This document shows, one piece after another, positions 1-6,748 of a stretch of DNA of 12,137 bases (positions are counted from its first letter, which is position 1; every line of letters starts with the position of its first letter). The translations under genes and the position numbers were made by a program. Source of the DNA: Conidiobolus incongruus B7586 (taxonomy: Eukaryota; Entomophthoromycota; Entomophthoromycetes; Entomophthorales; Conidiobolaceae); NCBI GenBank assembly GCA_000697335.1, contig JNEM01013419.1:1-12137 (forward strand), read 5' to 3'. The notes below the pieces were generated by a model. The model saw only the letters and a program-made list of their open reading frames with translations, did no database searches and was not told the origin of the DNA.

Positions 1-26
1 TTACTCTGTATTTTTAATAATGGGAA
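1..26 (+). repeat. Left terminal inverted repeat of mariner copy A
   Basis: Pairs with 1241-1266 in inverted orientation, 19 of 26 positions matching. The innermost 11 bases, AATAATGGGAA, are identical in both ends, followed inward by a T-rich run in each. The TA at 2-3 probably belongs to the target-site duplication. Confidence 0.75.
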
Positions 27-129
27 TTTTTTGCAATTGAAAATAAATAAATATTTTAATATATAATATATAAAAATAAATATATAATATAAATTTAATA
101 GTTTCTTTTATTATTAATAACTTTTTGTT

Positions 130-1110
130 ATACTTTTAACAAAGATTTAACACTTAAAAAATAGTTCTTTTTATTAAAGACTAAAATTTGATATTTCACA
201 AACCAATTAAATTTTCCTGCAAGCTGGTTTTTTAATTGTTTAAAGCAATTATAATCACATAGGTTATAATTTAAAGAATATACTAGATGTAGTAGTTTTT
301 TCTAGTTATTTTTAATTAGAAAGTTTTTTACAGTTTTAAATTTATGAATTTTATAATTATCATGTAAAATAATAAGTTTTTTTAAATTATATTAAGAATA
401 CTAATTAAAAATATTTTTATTTAAAAAAGCAATATAAAGTTTATTATTAATTGATTTTCTTTCAAGAATTAAATAAAAGTAGCATATATTATTATAATCT
501 ATTATAATAATTAACATTCATTTATTAATAAAATGCTTATTTAAAAAAATTTGTAAAGGAGGTTAATTTAACTTAATTTAGCATTTTAATTTGTGTTTTA
601 ATAAAAGATTATATTTAAAGATTTAAAATTCATCAATTATAATTATTTACTATAAAAATTTAAGCTTCTAATAATATTTTAATAAGTTTTATTTAGTAAT
701 AGCTACTCTAATTTTTTTTAAGTTTTAATTAAATTATAAGGTATTTATTTTATATTTTTATTTATTAATTTGAGTTTAAACTTTAATATATATAAAATAC
801 TTATAAAACTAATATTAAAGTACTTAGATAATTCTTTAACTGAAATAAAAAAGTGCTTTGTAATATATTTTTTCACTTTATTAACAATTAAAAAAATAAT
901 AGTTAAAGTTAATTTTTTAAATTTTAACAAGTTTTAAATAATTTCTTTTTTAGCTTTAAAGTAATTTACCTAGTAATAAATTGTTAATTTAAATAATATT
1001 TCATTATTAAAAATTACTTGTAAATTTTAAATAGTTTTAAAAGGATTATAGTTAAGTTTTACTAATATTAAAATAAAAATCTTTTGATGATTATTATTTA
1101 ATTTAAATAT
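130..1110 (-). pseudogene. Mariner transposase relic, copy A
   Basis: The transposase binds the element ends and cuts and rejoins DNA through three aspartates. All three remain as GAT codons on the minus strand. D1 is at 632-634, in a context reading IIIIDEF. D2 is at 359-361, reading LHDNYKIH. D3 is at 254-256, reading NLCDYN. D2 and D3 are separated by exactly 34 residues in one frame, the DD34D hallmark of mariner, and D1 is in the same frame 91 codons before D2. The stretch after D2 reads YSLNYNLCDY, a worn form of the family's YSPDLAP-CDY motif, followed by LKNQLAGK. Upstream, 745-930 is an open segment with a helix-turn-helix (VKELSKYFNISFISILYILK), in a different frame from D1. Just after it a stop replaces the tryptophan expected in the WVPHEL linker (here *IPYNL). 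Many TAA/TAG stops fall where the family has glutamine or tryptophan. It cannot encode an active enzyme. Confidence 0.85.
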
Positions 1111-1240
1111 TATTAAATTAAACAACCAATTCTAAAAAGTTATTATATATATATTAAAAATATATAATTTCTTATTAACTTTGTATATATTTATTTATTT
1201 CAAACTAATAATATATTTAAAAAATCAGAAATTAAAAAAT

Positions 1241-1266
1241 TTCCCATTATTTTAAATTTAAGATAA
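1241..1266 (-). repeat. Right terminal inverted repeat of mariner copy A
   Basis: Reverse complement of the left end at 1-26 with 7 mismatches; TTCCCATTATT at 1241-1251 is the perfect core. The TA at 1264-1265 is the probable right target-site copy. Confidence 0.75.
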
Positions 1267-1984
1267 TAATTAACTTTTATTTTATTAATTTAATATTTTA
1301 TTTATATTATTTTAAATAATGGTTTATGACTCATAATATAAAATTACTAAGAAATAATTTAGTAAATTAATATTTTTGATTTTTTTTCACTCTCTAAATA
1401 CTAACCTTATCTAGTATTTTTTATATAATCTGGAAGGTTTTTTATATGAAAAAAAAACTTTAAATTTTCTAAATTTATATTTTAAAATTTATAGAGGATC
1501 ACATAAAATATCATCAAGTTAATCCCAGAAATATATTGATTTGATACCAATAATAATGGTACTTATTATTAAAATTATACAAGGTATACCAAATAATTAA
1601 TTTATTTTTCAGTAATTAATATATTATTAAATTTTTGAATCAATTTAAAATTTTTTTATTATATGAAAAAAATATTAATATATTAAAATAAAAATTAATA
1701 TTACTAATATTTTATCTGATATTTTTTTTTTGAATTATTAAAAATATAAAGAAAAAAATTAATATTGAAATATATTAATTATATATAAAAAATTTTAAAA
1801 CTAATTTATTTATAAGTTCTAAATTAAGTTTTTTTTAAAAATAATTAATAAATTTATAGTAAAATAATAAAAATAATATAAATTTTTTTTCTTATTTTAC
1901 AATTAAATTGAAATTTTAATATATTAAGTTAATTATAAGTTTAAAATGTCAATTTAGATAAATCGATGTTAAATGAAAAAGCAA
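1267..1984. other. AT-rich spacer, no gene seen
   Basis: About 700 bases of very AT-rich DNA with homopolymer A and T runs and stops in all frames. I see no coding segment, RNA gene or repeat related to the mariner copies. A weak partial palindrome around GGTAC (roughly 1547-1569) is within chance for this composition. Confidence 0.6.
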
Positions 1985-2064
1985 TATGGATCAAGCCAAA
2001 GGGAAAAGTTTTGGAGATTAGGGCTAGTTTCCTTTGTGTTGAATTACTTCTTGACTTGATCCTT
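1985..2064. other. GC-richer island with nested complementary arms; possible structured RNA or 3'UTR element
   Basis: Unlike its surroundings this stretch is balanced in composition. Its outer arms are perfectly complementary over 8 bases: GGATCAAG at 1988-1995 and CTTGATCC at 2055-2062. An inner pair follows: CAAAGGGAAA at 1997-2006 with TTTCCTTTG at 2028-2036, 9 pairs with one bulged G. The 3' side carries an unpaired segment of about 18 bases between the two stems. It begins about 50 bases past the stop codon of the THOC7 gene, so on the minus strand it could be part of that gene's 3' untranslated region or a separate small RNA. I do not recognise a snoRNA, tRNA or snRNA: no clear C/D or H/ACA boxes are present. 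Function unknown. Confidence 0.35.
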
Positions 2065-2113
2065 GAATGATTATATGATAAATATATAGCTCATATAATA
2101 TATATAATAGTAT

Positions 2114-3445
2114 TTAGACTTGGTCAGTAGATTCATCTTTCACATTATTTGAAGATTGGTTAGTTTTGTTTTCATTAGTGTCTTCAGTCTGAGCAGTAGC
2201 CACAGGTGTAGTTTGATCTAACTTTGGTAAAGTTTCCGGTGTTCTTGTATCCACAAGATCTTGAGGCTCATTATGATGATCATTGGTTGCAGATTTCATA
2301 CGTTTGGCGAGGTTATCTCCAATGTTGGAATCGTTGTCGCGGTCGTGCTTTTCAGTTGTAGGTTGCTGGAGATTGGATAAAAGTTCAGAGCTTTCATCAG
2401 TCGTTGATTTTTTACGTTTGGAGGGATCTTCATCGTTGCGGACGTCATCATCGCGCGCATGTTTTTGTGGAGTTGAAGCTTGAGCAGCAGTGGTTTCAAT
2501 ATTCAATACAGCGGGAGATGCAGTAGTTTGCGTTATGGGAGACTTAGTATTAGATAAGGTTGGCGAAGTGGTAGCCTCAGTAGCAGGTACCTCAGTATTG
2601 GACATCACTGGCGAATTGGCTGCATTGGAGCTGGCAAAATCGCCACCGTTAGCCAACAATGGCGACTTGGAGTCATTCCCCTGGATTTTGAAGTATTCAT
2701 CCCTTTGTATGGAGGTGATGCCACTCTTCGCTGATCTTATTAAAATGTTGATCTGGTCGAAAAATTCCTTCAAGTACTGGATATTCTCTTTTTTGATTTG
2801 AATCTTCTCGTTCAGGGCGCTAATATCACTCTGAAGTTTGGCTATGGTTTGTTCGACCATATAAGTCTGTTGAAAACCGTTGATTTGGTCCACCAAATGG
2901 TCGTAACTCTTTCTCTTGTCGTACTCCTGCTCCTCAAACTTTAAATCACTCTCCAGCTGGGCTATCTCCTTTTCGGTCGCCTCTATTTCGCTCTGAAGTA
3001 TTGACTCGTCTTCGTCGATTATTTCCAGCTCCTTCTCATAACTCAAATTGGCCACTTCGAATTGTTGAAAATGTTCTAACAGTTGGAGTTGATATAAATT
3101 TAACAAATCCAAATTAATATCACTAAAATTAGTTAATAACAATAGATTATAAATAAATAGGATAATACTTACGATTTAGAATCCTTAATTAATCCATTAA
3201 AATAATTACAATATTTTTCAGAAAATTGTTGAACTAATTTATCGTCAATTATTCTTGAGTACTTTGCAACATTTTCTACTCATACAATTAATCGATTAAA
3301 ATATAACAAAATAATTTAATTTACCTATTTCTTGTGGTGTTAATCTCAAAGAACGTTTTGAGCCATTGATTGCGGTATTAGAATTAGTGCGGGAAACTGG
3401 TTGCGAACTTATGTTTACGGCTTTGGGTGAATTTTTTTGTGACAT
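2114..3445 (-). CDS. THOC7: THO complex subunit 7 (THOC7/Mft1-like), three exons
   Basis: A subunit of the nuclear THO/TREX complex, which couples transcription to packaging and export of mRNA. Exons, in transcript order, are 3325-3445, 3173-3275 and 2114-3122. They join in frame to 1,233 bases, 410 residues. The start is the ATG at 3443-3445; without splicing, each intron gives an early stop. Residues 1-40 are a Ser/Asn-rich leader. Residues about 46-206 fit the THOC7 domain: RIIDDKLVQQFSEKY, a short helical stretch, then a long heptad-rich coiled coil (about 93-206) containing EYDKRKSYDHLVDQI, which aligns by eye with the human THOC7 region RQEYDALAKVI. Residues 207-410 are low-complexity and probably disordered, with four degenerate 16-residue repeats (228-292) and two copies of a basic module ending KRKK or KRMK (294-321, 332-360), likely nuclear-localization signals. 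The length is close to yeast Mft1 and about twice the animal protein. Expression appears independent, as no gene is close. Confidence 0.82.
2471..2665 (-). repeat. Degenerate tandem repeat inside THOC7 (4 units of about 48 bases)
   Basis: Four consecutive units of 17, 16, 16 and 16 residues each start with Ser-Pro: SPLLANGGDFASSNAAN, SPVMSNTEVPATEATT, SPTLSNTKSPITQTTA and SPAVLNIETTAAQAST. Units two and three are clearest; the outer ones are worn. This is an expanded Ser/Thr/Pro tail typical of fast-evolving disordered regions, with Ser-Pro and Thr-Pro pairs that could be phosphorylated. Confidence 0.65.
3123..3172 (-). other. THOC7 intron 2 (50 nt)
   Basis: Donor GTAAGT begins at 3172 and the acceptor TTTTAG ends at 3123. 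AACTAAT, a good branch-site match, lies just before the acceptor. It splits a Ser codon (TC|T). Retention gives TAA as the very next codon, so only the spliced form encodes the full protein. Confidence 0.85.
3276..3324 (-). other. THOC7 intron 1 (49 nt)
   Basis: Donor GTAAAT begins at 3324 and acceptor GAGTAG ends at 3276. It splits a Glu codon (G|AA). Removing it joins the ATG exon in frame to a segment matching the THOC7 N-terminal region; retaining it gives a stop within ten codons of the boundary. No strong branch site is seen, only ATTAAT. Confidence 0.78.
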
Positions 3446-4890
3446 TAGAAATTTTATTAGATTTAGATTAGTGTTAATTGATGACTTAGGAATTTGGGTG
3501 AAAAATTAATTTATAATTTTAAATTATAAGAGCAAAGATAAAAAATTAATATGGGATTAAAATTTATTAAATCCACTAAAAAATCATATTCACTTTCAAT
3601 GATATCAGTCAATTGAAAAATTTAAGAATTATTTATTTTGCAATTAATTTTAATAATTTTTTTGCAAATCAAAATATATCAATCAAATTCAAACAAAAAA
3701 AATCTAAAATTCTAAATTATCATAGGCTGTATCCGTATTCTAGTTATATTGTTAGCAATTATTTTGATTAATATTATACCAATTTCAAATAAAAATTATT
3801 GATGGCTATAGTATTTATACCAGATCATGTTCTATATTCTTACATAAATTGTGACTTATGATATTATTCAAAGCAATCTCATATTGAAAATAGAATTTGC
3901 TAAGTTTAAAGTGATAATATTGTATTATTTAGTTTTGGAATAATTTAATTTAAATAATTTGATAATGACAATTAAGTTATGCTTTAAGTTTTTATATTTT
4001 TTTGATTGTAACTTAAAACAACTTGTGTTCTAATTTTGCACTCAATTTACCATTCAATCAAATTTGTCGATTACCCCACATTTAAACTAAATTAATATTT
4101 GTATTAATATATATATATTATAAGTTTTATTTTGGTTTTGATTATTTAATAACAAATCGTTCCTAAAATGTTTTTAAATTTCTAAATTTTCTTTTCAATA
4201 ATTAACCTATCAAATAATTGCACTTATAACTCTCTAAATATCTCAAATATTATTAAATTAATAATTAGCTTAACTATAATACCATAGATAATAATTGCAT
4301 ATAAAGATATTAAATTTGTTAATATATAATATTTATATAACAAAAATGTAAAATTAAAGATTTAAAATTAAAATATTTTCATTATATAGATATTTAAATA
4401 ATAATAGTTATTACTTTAATTTAAAAATTATGTATTCTTTAATAAGTTGTCAATTTAATTAGGTAAATAACAAGTGATTACTATTTAAATGTTAAACTTT
4501 TCTACTAATATAATTATGCAATAACTTTTGAAAAATAAAATAATTATTATATTATTTTTCAAATATTATATAGATATATATATTAATTTATATTAGTATA
4601 TATCAATTTATTTCAGTTATTTATTAAAATATAATATTAAATTTTATTTATTTTTTATAATTAATTTTGTAATTTAATAAAATTTATTTTTTTAAAGTAT
4701 TATTAATATTTTTAACACTATTTAATTATAATATATTAGATTAGAGTTATTAAGATATTAGATAATAATTTCAGATATTTATTCTTATTTAATATTGATT
4801 TTTGAATTAAATAGTTAAACTATTTAATTATTATAATTATTATTTTCAAATCAAATTAATATTATTGATTTTGTAAAATTGAGAATATTA
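3446..4890. other. Upstream region of THOC7 and AT-rich spacer
   Basis: About 1.4 kb without a gene. The part next to the THOC7 start should hold its promoter, but in such AT-rich DNA no single TATA-like string stands out. Bases 3720-4080 are slightly less AT-rich than the rest, with no open frame of note and no recognisable RNA gene. From about 4100 to 4890 the sequence is A/T runs and short TA stretches. I see nothing else in it. Confidence 0.55.
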
Positions 4891-4913
4891 TTAATATAGA
4901 AATTAAATAATGG
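4891..4913 (+). repeat. Left terminal inverted repeat of mariner copy B
   Basis: Pairs with 6182-6204 in inverted orientation, 18 of 23 matching. Internal order and the AATGG motif match the left end of copy A. Confidence 0.72.
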
Positions 4914-5029
4914 TACAATTTTAAGATTTAAATTAAATAAATAAATTAATAAATAATATATAAAAATTAATGAATAATATAAAATTAATAGCCTCTTTTA
5001 TTATTAATAACTCTTTTCTATACTTTTGG

Positions 5030-6005
5030 TAAGCTTCTAATATTTAAAAATAATTTTTTTTATTAAAAACTAAAATTTGATATTTCATAAACTAATTTAA
5101 TTTGTTTATAGGAATTTTTTTTCTTATAAGCTATTTTTTTAATTATTTAAAATAATTATAATTATATAAGTTATAATCAAGTGAGTATATTAAATATAGT
5201 AACTCCTTTTAATTTTTTTATATAAAAAATCTTTTATAACTTTAACTTTATATATTTTATAATTATTATATACAAAATAATAAATATCTTTAATTTATAT
5301 TAAGAATATTATTTAAAAATTGTTTTATTTAAAAAGATAAAATATAATTTACTATTAATTAATTTTCTTTAAGGTATTAAATAAAAAAACTATATACTAT
5401 TATAATTTATTATAATAATTAATATTTACTTATATTTAAAATATATATTTATTAGAATTTGTAGAGGGGATTAATTTAACTTAATATTTTATTTTATTTT
5501 TAAGTAAAAGATTATATAAAAAAATTTAAGATTTATTAATTATAAGTATTTACTATAAAAACCTTTGTTTTTAATTATACTTTAATAAGTTTAATTTAAC
5601 TATAGCTACTCTAGTTTTCTTTTAAGCTTTTGTTAAATTATAAGGTATTTATTTTATATTTTTATTAATTAATTTAAGCTTAAACTTAAGTAAATATAAT
5701 ATGCTTGTATAATTAATATTAAATTAGTTTAATAATTCTTTAATAGAAATAAAAAAGTATTTCTTAATATATTTTTTTACTTTATTAATAAGTAAAAAAT
5801 TAACAATAGAAATTAATTTTTTAGATTTTAGTAAATTTTAAATAATATCCCTTTTAACTTTAAAATTATAAATTTAACAATATATAGTAGTTTTAGATAA
5901 AGCACCATTTTTATAAGTTGTTTGTAAGTTTTAAATAATTTTAAAAGGTTTATAATTTTTAAAGATACAAAAATAAAAACCTTTTGATAATCACAATCTA
6001 ATTTA
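5030..6005 (-). pseudogene. Mariner transposase relic, copy B
   Basis: Relic of the same transposase as copy A, read on the minus strand. The N-terminal DNA-binding part is better preserved here: segments reading NLQTTYKNGALSKTTIY, then KSKKLI (a worn RSGRP-type linker) and a second helix-turn-helix with SIKELLN and FNINYTSILYLLK. The linker reads *IPYNLTKA*KKTRVAI, where the family has W-V-P-H and Q. The first catalytic Asp is now AAT (5535-5537) and its following Glu is AAA. The third Asp is AAT (5161-5163), inside a worn YNYNYF where copy A keeps CDYNCF. The second Asp lies in a stretch altered by a small length change near 5270-5276. Copy B does keep YSLD where copy A has YSLN, so the two decayed independently from a better ancestor. 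It cannot encode an active enzyme. Confidence 0.82.
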
Positions 6006-6072
6006 AGCATAATTAAATTTGAGTGTAAATTTTAAAAATAAATATTTTAATAAAAAAAATAATTAAAATTGA

Positions 6073-6089
6073 ATATATATATATATATA
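6073..6089. repeat. TA dinucleotide run inside copy B
   Basis: A 17-base alternating AT run within the 5' part of mariner copy B (relative to its transposase). The matching region of copy A has only short TA runs (around 1143-1152), so this run is likely an expansion after insertion. Confidence 0.7.
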
Positions 6090-6181
6090 GTTTGAAAATA
6101 TTTATTTTCCTATATATTTTATATATATAAAATCTTTCAAAATGTATAATATGTTTGAAAGATCAGAAATTAAAAAATTTA

Positions 6182-6204
6182 CCATTTCTTAATTTGAATA
6201 CTAA
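6182..6204 (-). repeat. Right terminal inverted repeat of mariner copy B
   Basis: Inverted match to 4891-4913 with 5 mismatches over 23 bases. The preceding bases GATCAGAAATTAAAAAATTT at 6161-6180 closely match the same place in copy A, which fixes the alignment of the two right ends. Confidence 0.72.
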
Positions 6205-6748
6205 TTCAAAATAGTATTGAATATTTCAACATTTTATTAATAAATTATAGCTTTTGAAGTTGATAATATATACCCCCAAATTTATTTAGATTGGAATTAT
6301 AGTATAATACTATACATTAATGATTATTATTGAAATTAGTTATATTTGAATTAAATTGATTATTGAATAATATGTCTGTGATCCACCAAAATCAAAATGA
6401 CCTAATATGTAACATTCTGAACATTAAATTTTGTGAAGAGTTCGTTATCATCAGTAAACAATCTAAAAATCTTAGCTAAAGCTCTGTAAATTAGAATCTA
6501 CAAAGCGAATACTATAAATGACCTATATAACAATGTAAAATACCTACAAAACCATGTAAGAAATTTATTGAATCAGGAAGGATGAGTGGCAAATAAGAAT
6601 ATCTCAAAGTTTAAAATGGAAGAGAGATTGCGCTAATCCTAATAAAATAAACACATTGTTAATAGAATGTATAAAAAAGATTCAAAAGAGTACTAGAGAG
6701 TTAAAAGAGTTTTTATGGACAAAATGATATAAATTGAATTGATATGAA
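6205..6748. other. Spacer with a GC-richer stretch holding short plus-strand open frames
   Basis: Between mariner copy B and the stop of the dehydrogenase gene. Bases 6205-6365 are ordinary AT-rich DNA. Bases about 6366-6727 are clearly less AT-rich and hold short open stretches on the plus strand. The longest is 6572-6727, 51 codons ending in TGA with no ATG; it has a helix-like reading INTLLIECIKKIQKSTRELK. I do not recognise a family. It may be decayed coding sequence of an unknown element or chance. Part of it must also be the 3' untranslated region of the dehydrogenase; AATAAA on the minus strand at 6564-6569 is a possible poly(A) signal about 180 bases past the stop. Confidence 0.4.

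Larger units (their letters stand above)
1..1266 (-). mobile_element. Degenerate mariner (DD34D) DNA transposon, copy A
   Basis: A cut-and-paste DNA transposon of the mariner group, now dead. The two ends are inverted copies: bases 1-26 match the reverse complement of 1241-1266 with 7 mismatches, including a perfect 11-base core AATAATGGGAA (16-26). Both ends carry TA at bases 2-3 and 1264-1265, as expected for the TA target duplication of this superfamily. The length of about 1.26 kb is normal for mariner. The minus strand holds a stop-ridden transposase relic, described separately. A second copy lies at 4891-6204 in the same orientation. The left end sits at the edge of the window, so the outermost bases cannot be checked against flanking DNA. 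The family call rests on the transposase spacing and motifs and is firm; exact ends are good to a few bases. Confidence 0.87.
4891..6204 (-). mobile_element. Degenerate mariner DNA transposon, copy B
   Basis: Second copy of the element at 1-1266, in the same orientation, alignable over nearly its whole length (for example, 216-270 aligns without gaps to 5123-5177). Its ends are inverted repeats: 4891-4913 matches the reverse complement of 6182-6204 at 18 of 23 positions, both ending inward in AATGG. TA lies at 4892-4893 and 6202-6203 as the likely target duplication. At about 1.31 kb it is slightly longer than copy A. It has lost more G/C than A at most compared positions, and its transposase relic is more damaged. 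The two copies flank the THOC7 gene as direct repeats. Confidence 0.85.

Noticed and set aside
1540-1620. Partial inverted repeats around GGTAC and GGTATACC
   Set aside because: Stems are short, there are no flanking repeats, and there is no coding content; not enough to call an element.
2283-2801. Plus-strand frames 2283-2483 and 2490-2801 and minus-strand frame 2296-2499
   Set aside because: All are shadows of THOC7 exon 3.
3123-3142. Reading THOC7 as an unspliced gene starting near 3142
   Set aside because: There is no ATG there, the segment is the end of an intron, and the spliced model supplies the missing N-terminal THOC7 residues in frame.
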